Translations under genes and position numbers: made by a program
In this document: positions 21,925 through 33,035 of the stretch, piece by piece
How positions within the stretch are numbered: the stretch's first letter is position 1
Layout: every line of letters starts with the position of its first letter
Assembly: GCA_022559845.1 (NCBI GenBank)
Contig: CM040121.1
Coordinates: 506,582,566 to 506,646,565, forward strand
DNA from: Amorphophallus konjac
Taxonomy: Eukaryota; Streptophyta; Magnoliopsida; Alismatales; Araceae
Direction: 5' to 3'
Length of the DNA: 64,000 bases
The notes under the pieces: model-generated
What the model was told of the DNA's origin: nothing
Database searches by the model: none
Seen by the model: only the letters and a program-made list of their open reading frames with translations

Positions 21925-23219
21925 ATGGATCACTGCTATTCTAATCGGTGTCTTCAGGATGATGAACTTGAGTTTTATGATGCTAAAACCATGTTTGAAA
22001 TAGTGGAAGACACATCTAATGCTTTCATTGAGATGTTTCAAAATTTACAGCATAATGAAAATGAGAAAGCGAGTTGTGATGAGTCATCCTCTCAAAGTGA
22101 AGAAGAATAAATCAATTTCAAACCCCCATCAGTTGCTCCAAAGGAAGACCGAGAATTGATTAGTTTTCTATCCAAATTAATATTCTCCTAATGATCTGAT
22201 TGCTCTAGCTTCCCGAGGAAAGACACGTCTCAATCCTCAACCCACTCCCTGGAAATTTCAAACTCCACTGCAAAGATCATCTAACATGACTTCATACCAT
22301 ATTTCCAATCAACCCAACAACCCTCTTATTCATCAAGGGGTTGCCCAATCTCAAGCAACTAATGCTATTCCTACCACTAATGCACCTCTCAAGCAATCTG
22401 AATTCATGTCTAAACAAGAGGTGGAAAGTTATGTATGGCAAATGGTTGACAAAAATCTCCCCACATCTCAGCCGTACTATTTAGCTAACTACTGCAAGCT
22501 TTTGAATGCGTATTTTCCCTCAAGTTTTAAAGCCCCCAAATATAAAAAGTATGATGTCACCACAAGTCCACGTCATCACCTCTCTGGCTTCTTAATATAC
22601 TCTCACCAATTATTGGGTCCTCTTAGTTCACCTCTTCCAAAAATCCCTTGAAGGTGAGGCCCTCAGGTGGTTCTCCTCACTCCCTTCCATCGACCTCATT
22701 AATTTTGACGTTATGTCCGAGTGTTTTATCGCTCATTTCAGCCACATGACTAGCATAGCTCCCACTCTCTCAGAATTTGTAATGGAAAAGATGAAGTCCG
22801 ATGAGGACTTCATTCATTTTTCAAATATGTGGAGAGCCATGGCTTCTAGGATTGAAATTGCCTTCCTAGAATCTCAGGCCATCACCATGCTAGTCAATAA
22901 TGCAACTCCTAAGCTCTGTACCATCCTCATGCTTAGCGAACTTCACACATTTGCTCAGCTTTATAATAGAGCTCGCATTGTTCAAGTCCAGATTAGGGAT
23001 TCATCCCTTCTATTTTTCCTTGATGACTGTGTTGTCCCGACCTTGGAAGGGTTAACAACTAATGAACACATTAATGCTTTCAACCAGCCACTCAAACCTG
23101 TCAATTGTAAGGTTGCCATTGCAAATCGCAAGGCACCTGAAAGAGGACTTGGAATTCTGCAAAACCCATTTTCTTCTCATCCACATTTCAAGATCCATCT
23201 TACAATCAGGAGAGGTTAG
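21925..23219 (+). pseudogene. gag: G3 gag remnant, Tat-like
   Basis: Three open pieces in three frames (21925-22110, 22286-22651, 22713-23219) line up as one decayed gag. The last piece is clearly homologous to T1 gag: both share a W-F-(Y/S)-S-L block, then an EKMK-(T/S)-(E/D)-EDFI-F segment, then NATP, then an (E/Q)LY-RAR-(Y/I)-(I/V)-Q motif. The N-terminal piece is acidic (ends SSSQSEEE). There is no zinc knuckle and no pol. At least two frameshifts separate the pieces, so no full protein can be made. The tie to T1 gag suggests a distant Tat-lineage origin for G3. Confidence 0.7.
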
Positions 23220-23536
23220 GCATAGTCAAGGACAATCAAGAGTCTAGGTACGTAAGATACTTCTACTTCTATTCTAATATATCTACTTCTATAATAGTAA
23301 TATAAAAATAAACATATTATTGAAATCAAACAATTCGATAAATCAAATCTCCAAACCAACTCATTAGCAATACGAGGAGGAAGGAATCATGTATGAGTAG
23401 CCTTTAGCATATTCGGCCGTGGAAGAGTACTCGGGCACTTTGAACATGATTAGCCATAGGGAAGGTACAAGACCTTTGGTTTTAATCCGACCTAAGGGTG
23501 CATCATCATCTTGTCACTAGCAAGACCGGGGCACCC
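23220..23536 (+). other. G3 3' internal end
   Basis: Non-coding. It ends with GACCGGGGCACCC directly before the LTR start at 23537, which could be a weak polypurine/terminal tract. Confidence 0.35.
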
Positions 23537-25935
23537 TGTAATACCCTGGATCTGAATCGGATCGAAATCAGAGAGCTTTTGGAACGCTTTCATGGGTCCC
23601 GGATCGTGTTTTACGATCCACTCGAATTTTTCATCTATATAGCTTGTGGAATCCCGTGGAGAGTGAACCGTTGAGTTTTGAGACTCTAAGACAATGTAGG
23701 TGCATTGGGCTCTTTCCGAGGATTGAGGAGGCTATTTTTTTTGTATTTTTCTGATTTTATAGAATTTTGGGCCAAAAATTAGATTTCAAAAATATTCATA
23801 ATTTCTTTTTTTTAACCCTCACCTCACCCTCTCTCTCCTCTCACCGTTCCCTCACTCTCTCCCTCCGTTCTCCCTCCTCTCTTCCCCTCTCCCCCGGGCA
23901 CGTGACCGTGGCGGAGGTGGACAAGGTGGTGACGCTGTGGAGATGACCAGGAGCGTGATGGCGCGAGAATCGGGGGGTGTGGTGTTGGTGCAATCCCATT
24001 CCATGGATTCGAAGTGCCGACGTGATTTGTGTGATGGTTTTCAGCATGGATTTGGCCGTTTCGGCTTGCGAGATCTTCGGTGGAGGTAGGGGGTGGATGC
24101 TTTACCTGTTTCCTGCCTTCCCTCGCGATTGCAAGCCAATTGGCGTGCGTATGAGTGGGTTTTTCTATGTTTGGGCGAAATGCATGTTTCGGGGGTGTGA
24201 GCCGAAATCACTATTCTAGGTGATGGTTTCTAGTTTAGATAGTAAATCTTCAACCCCCAGCTTGTCGGGATTCGATTCCCGTCAGTTTGGCTGTATTTGC
24301 TCCAATTTGGGGCCAGTATGAGGCCGGATGCCCATGTGAGTCGTTTTGGGTTGATTTGTGGAAATCTCCCGTTTCTTAGCCATTTTTTGATTTGTTTGGT
24401 CCCTTCTGGCTTGTGGAAGGTTTATATCGAATCTATGGATGTTTCCCCGTTGTTCTGGGATGATTGGGGCGTGTAAAGATCGAGTTTTGTAGGTTTCTCC
24501 GATTTTTGCACCAGAGCGAAGTAGCGGCCGTACCAGAGACCGCTACATGATAAGGCGGCCCTGGGAGGACCGCCATATGTAAGAGACAGTCCTAGGGGGA
24601 CCGCTATCTTGTTCTTAAGTGCTTTTATGTCGGTTTTAGGTTGCGATCTTGCGACCGACTGTAACTTAGTAGTGGCGGCCCTTGGGAGACCGCCATTTGG
24701 CTTTTAAGTCAGTTAGGTCAATTAGGTCGGTTCCTAGTAGCGGTCTTACGACTGAACATCTTCAGAAGTAACGGTCAAGCCAAGGACCGCAACCAGGATG
24801 GGTTTTACGAACGTTTTCGAGGCAGTTTGGAGATGGCGATCATGCCAAGACCGCCACCTTCAAGCGGTGGCCACAGGGAGACCACCCTCTGCAAGAGGTG
24901 GCCCTGGGCAGACCGTCTCCTGCCTGTTTAGGTTCTGCAAGTAGCGGCCCTGCAGAGACTTCCACTTGACTGGGCTGTCAAGTATCGGCCAAGGTATGAC
25001 TGCCATTCACCTGGGCTGTGTGGTAGCGGCCAGGGAGATGACAGCCACCTACCCAGAGTGTTCCTTTTCATTGGTTTGGCTTCCGGTTGGCTTGGCTTCG
25101 ACTCCTTGGGTAGCCCTTGGTCCCGTGGATATCCTGGATGTCCCGTGAGGGCTATGACCGTGTTATAGGGTGTCCAGAATTGTCGTAATATCGAGTAGTG
25201 TGCCGTGTTATTTCGAGAATTGTTTTAAGGATCGATTGGTCTCCGGCCAACCCGGTTGTGACCTAGTGGTTGACACGTGACCTCGTGAGTGTCTCAGTAG
25301 TCCCATGGAAATTGAGACTATGTGTTTTGGACGCTTGAAAGTATCGTCTTACCTCAATTTTTGTGCCAGTGTGGTCTAAGGGCTCAGGTGATCCATGATG
25401 TTCCGTGTTTTGTGTTATGTGGAATTGTGAGTCCGATGAGCGGCCTAGGGGCCGAGGACTTTCGATTGATGAAGTGGATCCAACTGTCATGTGCCGCTTC
25501 CATGTTATTTTATCGTGGTTCTAGGCTTAGGGACTAGGCTGATTTGTGGCTTATTACTGCTATGTGTGACGATCTTGACCTGAGTCTTGTGACTCAAGGA
25601 TCGTTGTTTTAGTAGGTCTAGTTGGCTGTCCTGAGTCTGGCGACTGTGTGCTGCTTTGTGTTCCGTGGTACTTGTGACAGGTGCGTGCTTAGCTTGTCCA
25701 TACTTCGATGTTTTGAGTCGCTGTGTCTAGTGAGCGTCCAGTAGTCGTAGCCTGATGACACTTTCGTGTGTCAGCCCACCTGGGAGTGGTGGCGGGGCAG
25801 TTCTCGGTAGAGACAGTTTGTAGGCGGGTTACCGTGGGCCCCTTTGTCTAGCCGTTAGAGTCCTACGGGAGGGGAAAACTAGCTAGAGACCTAGATCAAG
25901 ATATTAAGCTTGTGTGTGCACAAGTGGCCAGGGGA
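23537..25935 (+). mobile_element. G3 3' LTR (interrupted at 25935 by C2)
   Basis: Starts TGTAATACCC, a typical plant gypsy LTR start. It contains a CT-rich block at 23815-23895 and a long array of GCGGCC...GACCGC units. No protein frame of interest. It stops where the C2 LTR begins; the last five bases before C2 are GGGGA. The missing end should lie beyond C2, outside the window. Confidence 0.6.
24520..25065. repeat. Hairpin-unit array in G3 LTR
   Basis: About ten degenerate units with the plan AG(C/T)GGC(C/G)-spacer-GACCGC(C/T)A, spaced roughly 40-70 bp. Within each unit the left GCGG(C/T)C and right GACCGC are complementary, so the RNA could form a short stem. Good examples are at 24521-24546, 24553-24575, 24673-24701 and 24833-24862. 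Units vary by substitution but often keep complementarity. Confidence 0.75.
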
Positions 25936-27877
25936 TGTTGTGTCCCTACAGTTTTGATGCTGTCTAACATCATTAGTCATTGACACTGAGGTTTTGAAGC
26001 TATCTAACATCACGAGTCATTGTCTTTCTAATGATACTTTGATGTTCTCAAGGCAGTTCAAGCAAAAGGCGCAAATGAATAAGAAAGAAATCAAGTGCAC
26101 AGATATCGAGGCAATTGGCTGCACAGAAAATAAGCCAAGTTGGTTTGGGAAGCAATCTCAAGCAACGACAGATCCAGCCGAAATCAAGTAAGGCTGACGA
26201 AGAACATCTATAGGCAGTTTTCTCAAAGGTGGTGTCGACGCCACAAGGCTGTAGTGTCGACCTCACCAGCTCCAGCGGCCATCCGTCTAAAGGAATCCCT
26301 AAGAGTGGTGTCGACCTGATATTCTTAGGAGGCCGACCTTAGACCCTTCCAGAAAGTGTTATAAACGCTCCTTCACATGGCAGTGTCGATCTCATTCCAT
26401 CAGGAGGTCGACACCATGATCCTTCCAGCAAACGTTGAAGATAGCTTTTCTAAAGGCAGTGTCGACACTATAGTTACAGCAGGTCGACACCACAGTGCTT
26501 TCAACAAGCGTTGTAGATAGAATTTTGTGAAGCAGTGTCGACACCACTGTTTCAGTAGGTCGACACTATGGTTCTCCCAGAAGCACTTCAAGCTATTTTC
26601 TGTCAAACACGTCAAGTCATCTAGGGAATAAAATAATGAACCGCAAACCTCCAAAAATACCGATTTCGAGGTCTGGAGGAAGGTCCAAGGTCAGACATAT
26701 GTCTCATCTATCATCACCACACCTGACCAACTTTTTGGAGGCAGCCATGTCAGAGTCGAAATTTGGGAAATGTCTCTTATCAGGTCACACCACTTTTTGC
26801 AGACACCCAATAGGATTTGGTCCTGGAAAGGTACACCAAGCAGAGAATTGACCTGAGACAATGAGGAAGCAGACTGCAAGATTTCTTCCATGTGGATCAT
26901 TAAATGCACAGATTTGGAGCTGAAGGAAAGTCTTATGCTATATCTCCTCTGAGCCAATCACAAGAAATCAAGTCTAAAAACATATTTTTCCACTTATACT
27001 GGACCAATCAATGGACTGATTTTTGGAGGGAATTTTCCTCTCTTGGGAAACCAAATAGAGGCACGCACCTCCATGCATGAAGTGTGCTGCAAGTGTGCAA
27101 AATGAAAAGAGGCCTGAAGAGAGAAGAGTTGTTGCTGCGGCTAGCAAAAAATAGGAGGAGTTACTGCTACTGCAGGAGAGGCCGGTGCCCCTGAATAAGG
27201 AAGAAGAAGGTGAAGAGCTCAGTGCCATCTCTATGAAGATCTGAAGCGAAGCCACAAGCTCTTCTTCCACTTGTTTGTTGTCATGCAAAGAGAAGCCACC
27301 ATTACTGAAGCAACGAATCTGAAAGCAGCAAACCAAGTCCTCCAATTTTCAGACAAGGATATTTACATTTGGGATTGAGTTTTATTCTTCTTGTCTGAAG
27401 TTCTTCATTACCCTTTTATGTTTTGTTCTCGTTCTTGATAAAACTTGAATTGTTAATACCGGTGATAGTAGGAAGACAGATCAAGCTTGTGAGCTTAGAT
27501 CTGTGGTTTGGCCTGTGTGCCATCAAGCCGTGTGACAATGTTTCCTTGAGAGTGTATTATCTCTATAAGCTGTGTAATCAGCGGGTTGTGCAGTTGCACT
27601 AAGGAAGCCTCACTTGGTTTAAGTGAGGGGTGGATGTAGGACTTTGGAGAAAGTCCGAACCACCTTAAAAACCTTTGTCCCTGTGGTTTGCATGTGTGTT
27701 TGCTCCTCACTAGATGCTTGTCTAGGCCCGTAATCTATTTACTCTCTTGCATAGCGTGTGTGTATTCCCTAATTTTATAGTAGTTCCTTTTATTCCGCTG
27801 TGGTCGTTTTTATTTCAAGAAAAAGAGGGGCAAATCTATTCACCCCTCCCCTCTAGATCAGCCATTCCCACACAACA
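25936..27877 (+). mobile_element. C2 5' LTR (Sirevirus-like, plus strand)
   Basis: 1942 bp, TGTTGTGTCC to CACACAACA, followed by a primer binding site. Near the 3' end it carries, inverted relative to C1, the conserved block GTGGATGTAGGACTTTGGAG...CCGAACCACC (27631-27664), plus TCTATTCACCCCTCCCCTCTAGA at 27835-27857. These are the equivalents of the C1 and C3 LTR termini, which confirms family and orientation. Confidence 0.9.
26225..26580. repeat. GTCGAC palindrome array in C2 LTR
   Basis: Roughly 75-80-bp imperfect units, each with a GTGTCGACAC-like palindrome, about 15-20 bases of spacer, then AGGTCGACAC. At least five paired sites occur (about 26233/26253, 26312/26330, 26384/26406, 26459/26483, 26535/26559). 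Between them are CCTTCCAG and CA(A/G)(A/G)CGTTG(A/T)AGATAG words that repeat. Confidence 0.8.
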
Positions 27878-27879
27878 CG

Positions 27880-27892
27880 TGATATCAGAGCC
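27880..27892 (+). other. C2 primer binding site
   Basis: TGATATCAGAGCC two bases after the LTR end. One mismatch to the iMet site TGGTATCAGAGCC. Confidence 0.85.
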
Positions 27893-27900
27893 AATCACTC

Positions 27901-28864
27901 TTGATGGGGTCTAATGACCTTGAGAGAAATGGTGGAATGGCGTCCAAGGGTCTCATGCCCGAAGGACATTATGTTAACAGACCACCCTTCTTCACTGGAA
28001 CTAACTACTCATATTGGAAAAATCGAAAGCAGTTGTTCGTCCGTGCTCAAGACTATGAGCTCTGGAGAGTTGTTAGCAAAGGTCCCTATGAGCTTCCAGA
28101 AGATGAGGACAATTGGACAAAGGAGCCGATAAGGAGATCCATAGTCCATTGGAGTGCTAAGCACATAATGCAGTGTTCTCTCCATCCTGTGGAGTTCTCA
28201 AGAGCATCAACATGTGCTACAGACAAAGAGATGTGGGGTCGTTTAGAGGTAATATACGAAGGCACATCTCAGGTACATGAGATCAAAGCCAACATGTTGA
28301 TTTCAGAATATGAAATGTTTAAAATGAAGCATGATGAATCCATTTCAGATATGTACACTCGTTTAACTCAGCTCACTAATAGTCTAATTGGTTTAGGAAA
28401 GAATTATTCTAAGCAGGAAATAGTAAGAAAGATTTTTTGATCACTAACACCAGCTTGGCATACCAAAGCCACTGCGGTTGAATAATCCAGAGATTTGTCA
28501 ACCACCAAAATAGAAGAACTCATAGGATCCCTCATGACCTATGAGATAAATCTCAAGAACAAGGAAGTAGAGGTGAGCAAGAAAAAGGGTCTAGCACTGA
28601 AAGCTGGACCGAGCAATCAAGGAACGTCCGAGGAAGGTGAGTAATCCACTAGCAATGAAAATGAGGATGAAGTAGCAATGCTCACTCGGAAGTTCGGAAA
28701 ATTTCTAAGAAAAGAAGGTAAAAGCCTCAGAAAAGGGAGGCCCCAGGTAAGAAAATCATCCAGATCAAAGTATGACAATGTAAAGAAATCTGATAAGATT
28801 GTGTGCTATTCTTGCAGAAAGCCTGGGCATGTAAAATCTGAATGCCCATGAAGAAGTGAAGAGA
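27901..28864 (+). pseudogene. gag: C2 gag, broken and truncated
   Basis: A Sirevirus gag close to that of C1: PPFFTGTNYSYWKNRKQLF block, HPVEFSRASTCATDKEMW segment, GTSQVHEIKANMLISEYE segment, then a zinc knuckle at 28804-28845 (CYSCRKPGHVKSEC). One frame runs throughout, but stops occur at 28438-28440 (TGA), near 28483 (TAA), near 28643 (TAA) and at 28849-28851 (TGA). Two fit C-to-T change of an arginine CGA codon, as expected for decay at methylated CG sites. Sequence similarity ends just after the knuckle at about 28864, where T3 begins. Pol and the 3' LTR are not in the window. Confidence 0.88.
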
Positions 28865-29712
28865 TGTGGACTCGATTATTATTTTCTGGTTTCTTATTTA
28901 TTTTATCTTATTATTTATTATGATTATTATTTCATTTGGTTGTTTATTAGTTTGTTTATTAGGCGCGCTAGTCACCGAGGTGACAATTTTTTTGTGCGCT
29001 CGATCTGACTTAGTTAGTCGGTTGTGGAATTCGAGTCGGGACCGAAAGTCCGTCATACCATAAAGGCTATGACGTTAATTATATCCTTCCAGAAGAAGGA
29101 AAGCCCTTGATTAATCGCCAAAGTAGAAGTGACTCGGGGGGCAAAACAAGATAAGACTATCATGCTCATTTTATTTGCAGGGTAGAAGATGCATGCGGAG
29201 TTTCATGCGATTTGTAGTGTATTATGATTTATCAGCCAGATTCTCAGTACGTGGCGGAGGACTTAGGTCCGAGAACCATCCTCACGCATAGTGATGACTT
29301 CCAATCGAGCATAACCCGACCTTCAACCACACACTATTTGATATACCGGGAGCACAGGGGGTAGACATGGAAGTTTTATCAATCATTATGCAAATGATCA
29401 TTAAGAGAGCAAGACGTTATTCTTTACTGAATCAGGCGGGTATGAATAGACTCCAAACCACAACCTCAGTCTCATCGATGCACTATATGCTCATTTAACG
29501 ACTTTATTTGCTCAGTTGATCACCACTATACGAGAGTACGCGGAACAAATCCGGCAGCATGTCCCCTTATCTTGAGCTATGCCAAGTGGGAATAGGAAAC
29601 TGTCCACGTCGAGCCGGGACAGAATCCACAAAAGATCGGAGCATATCAATGCCCGAGTATTACGAGGCAGAGTTAAACTGAGACAGTATTCATCCACCAT
29701 GACATTCAATGT
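28865..29712 (-). mobile_element. T3 3' LTR, first part (inferred start)
   Basis: Begins TGTGGACTCG right after the broken C2 gag and runs to the G2 insertion; it resumes at 51291. The left boundary is inferred from loss of gag homology and from a TGTG terminus like that of T1. With 51291-53442 it would make an LTR of about 3.0 kb. It contains imperfect long repeats continued across the G2 insertion (see 51300-51610). No gene seen. Confidence 0.5.
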
Positions 29713-31745
29713 TGATGGGAATTGACGTCGAGCATGTACCTTTTATTTTGCATTTATGTCCTTTTAGTTTGTGTTCATATCCTTGGGAAAGTATATGCGC
29801 AATTGTACGGCTTTGTAAGCCAATGCGTCACTCCCACGGATTATGTTGGTTTCTATGTAATTTTCCAGTAGGACCAGCAAGGGCACCTCAGCCCTTTCCC
29901 ATTGGTCCATGTCACCTTGTGGGGCTAGTCAACCATCCTAGGTGGGCATCTAGAAGGTTGGACTAGTCATATGCCACATGGGTAGACAAGGGGGTAAGAA
30001 TTTCCATGGTAGGCTACCTACCAAGTCAAATTGTCCCCCTTGCCTCCCTTGGTCAATAGGCCCCCCCCCTTATATATTAATTATTTTTTTTGTGTGATTG
30101 GTGGCATGCAATCCAGACCATCCATCTCACATCCCAAGATCTAAGGGTGGAGGTTGGATTTGGTTGGAAGCATATATAAGGTGTATTTTCATGTGAAAAT
30201 TAGTGAAAATTCAGAAAATTTGTTCAAAGGCCAAAGGCTTCTTGCGCCCCCAGCTCCTCCCCCCTGGTTCCTCTCCTCCAACCTCCAGTTCTAGAGTGGT
30301 TTCTACCTCCTATCCCCTCCCCTCTATCTCCGGTGATCATCTGTGCCGCCGCCGCCGCCGTCCGTGCCGCCGCCGTCCGTGCCGCCTACGAGCCGCCACG
30401 GAGCCATCGTCAAGGTTCTGTCCTGCTGGATAGAGGTGACTTTCACGAATTCTTACTGTCTGCCACGAGCTCATATGGGTTTGAAATTTTGAGAGTGTGT
30501 TCTTACCTTGAATCCCCACCTCCACCTAAATTTTCACGTCCAAACTCCTCCATTTAGTAATTTTCCATTTTCGTGCATCTTTCATTCCCAGATCTGTTTT
30601 GTCTCTGTCTATAGTGACAGCAGCCCTGTGTTTCTCACCTCCGACCCTCTTTTTGATTTTTCCAAACTCTCCCCATTTTACTGGGAGTTCTGTCCATCAT
30701 CCCCTACATCCACCATTTTTATTGATGTTTTATCCGCCATCTATCCATTTTTCAAAATTCGTGTTCTATCTCAGCTACAGTGCTTTCAGCCCTTTTCCAG
30801 ATCTGACTCACTTCCAGTTCAAAAATCCTATCAATTCGTAGCCACATCAAAACTTGTCCAAACTAGTTTTTCCGTTTTCCTAGCTTGATTTCCTAAAACT
30901 TTTATGAAGATTACCACTTCAGATTCGGACGTTCACATATCGGTCAAAGGTATTTCTCAGAGAATAGCCCTGTAGATCTGAGTGTTCGGCTACTGTACAA
31001 CAGGAAGTTGAAAATTCATTAAAGCCCAGATCCATGCAGATCCAGGCCAGATATTTAGGCCTAGATTGAAGGATTTGAAGTTATCTTTCCAACGGCGCCA
31101 GTCTCGTGTCGATCCGACATCGGGGCTGATGGCAGCGCCCGTTCTTGCCGGGACGCGCGTTGAAAACCAGAAGTTGCAGATCTTTGGCCGGTTATTCCGA
31201 CCGGTGCCGATCGGAGCCGCCCGGCCTCCGGCCGGCGAACCAGCGCGCCTCCACTCCAGGGAGCGCTCATCCAGGCATCCACCACCACAGCGGTGCCACC
31301 GGGTCCCACACGGCCCCTCCGGACAGCACGTGGGCCCCACCGTCACTAGTTCGGGTGTTGCCGAATCAACGCGAGAAGCCGCCCGTCAACCCGAATTCGG
31401 TCCTCCCGGGCCCAGTTGTGTAGCCCTTTACCTCCCTGCGTGGAGTGGGCGATATTTCATTGCTGTCATCATTGTGTAATATTTATCCCGGGAGTACGAG
31501 TTTCGGCCGGGTCCGCCTTCCCCACGCCGAGCGCGTGGAGGTATCGCATTCGCTCCCTTACTTGGCATTTTGCTTACTTCATATATATTTGTTTATGCCG
31601 CTGCTAGAGAGCATGTGTAGGGATATCTATCTCGCTTTATCTATTCATTACCGCTGCTGCGAGAGAGTGCGAGACAATCCCGTGACCCGATCCGGGCACA
31701 CGAGAGAGCCGATCACCCTAGCTCATTGTCGGTTTCTCAACTGCG
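29713..31745 (+). mobile_element. G2 5' LTR, first part
   Basis: Nearly identical to 49204-51220. The TATA box TATATAAG is at 30173-30180. A CCG-rich run at 30347-30388 holds an extra 15-bp copy (GCCGTCCGTGCCGCC-type) relative to the 3' LTR; this explains the difference between 2102 and 2087 bp. The last five bases, CTGCG, are the T1 target. Confidence 0.93.
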
Positions 31746-33035
31746 TGTGAACACCTAAAAAGATGATCATCTCTCCGACATAAAAGGATAGAAGATAGAA
31801 AAAACTAAATAAAAAAAAGGGGGAGCAAGAGATTGCTATATGGAGGGTGATCGCCAGAGGGGTTACCTCAAAAGAAGGGAGATTGATCGCGAATACCTGA
31901 TGAAAATAATGATGCGGGATGATTGTAGATTTCCTCCTCCTCCTTCTACCGGCCGGTCGATGAAGGGGGTTTTTCTTCTTGATTACCCTTAAACAAATCA
32001 CAAACAAACAAGATAAAAGGGATTAGCCAAGTGTGTGTAGTATCAATCCAAAGATAAAATGATATATTGGAATATGAGCATAAAGTGTGCACCTTTCAGT
32101 TCTTTTAAAAACCCCTAAGAGAATTAGGGAAGGAAGGAGATGTGATGCAAAGCTAATGCAAAAGAATTATGATAAACGATGATGAAGCAGTAAACTGATG
32201 CAAAGAATTCCCTGCTGTTCCTGACAACAGTAAAGGGAGAAAACCAATTAATTCGGCTGATGCAATAGGAAGAAGAAACCACCGCAGGAGCAAAGGATGC
32301 ACAGGAAAGAGGAGAGTGGAAAGCTTCTATGCGTGGAGAAAATCTGTCTCTGCTATTACTAATCCCTCTTTTCTTCTCCCCTTCAGCCAACCTTTCGCGA
32401 ACTCGACCCAGGGATGTATTTATAGGGCGGAAAACACAGATCTAATGGGATAAGAATTGGCAATAGCCATCCACGGCAAGGTCTCTAGTTACCTAATCCA
32501 ACAAGACGATCAAACAGAGCAGGCAACTCTCCAGGAAAGTTTCGTTCAATCAGGACACGGAAGGGAAAGAGACGACCCACATAAAGGCGTTATCTGAAAT
32601 TGACGACCTGGGTCGGGGCGTTAATTAAAATAACGATTGGCATAAAGGCGTTAATTAATGGATTTAATTTTAGTAAGAAACACCTTCCTTATTTAAAAAT
32701 GATGAAGCGACGCCTGAGGGAGAGGCGTTAATTAAAAACACGACCCAGAGAGGGACGTTAATTCTTATTTTTCCAATTTGAATGAAATTCGTTAAATTCC
32801 AGAAACTGACGCCTCTTGGATCAGTCGTCCTTTCTTTAAAACGCGCCCAGGACAAACCGTTATTTAAAACATGCCTTACTTCAAGTCGTGAATTCCAAAA
32901 ATAATTAGAAAAAACACATAAAATCACACAAAAATAGAAAAACTTCGTATTATGGAAATATTGAAGTTCACTTTGGGGCGTTAACATGGTGACATGAGAT
33001 TTGATCAACATAGTATCAATTTTGGAGTGTCTACA
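31746..33035 (-). mobile_element. T1 3' LTR
   Basis: 1290 bp; in element orientation TGTAGACACTCC to GGTGTTCACA. The TATA box is on the minus strand (CTATAAATAC) at about 32415-32424. It contains the GACGCC/GGCGTTAATT motif array at about 32580-32870. Related to the T2 LTR 58351-59780. Confidence 0.95.
32575..32880. repeat. GACGCC...GGCGTTAAT array in T1 LTR
   Basis: Units of roughly 25-45 bp with GACG(A/C)C on one side and G(G/A)CGTTAATT on the other, so that each can fold into a short stem. Partners occur at 46335-46640 in the other LTR, 34975-35145, 44965-45245, and in T2 at 59335-59640 and 60838-61025. Confidence 0.8.

Noticed and set aside
24270..24296. tRNA B-box-like word GGGATTCGATTCCCG in the G3 LTR
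   Set aside because: I could not build a full cloverleaf or a convincing A box around it. It is more likely chance or an old SINE trace.
30203..30433. Arg/Ala-rich ORFs over the CCG run (also 49694-49915)
   Set aside because: They lie in the transcribed part of the G2 LTR and change frame between the two LTRs because of a 15-bp indel plus substitutions.
31066..31479. 137-codon ORF repeated at 50542-50928
   Set aside because: Both are in G2 LTRs; the similarity reflects LTR identity, not a conserved protein.
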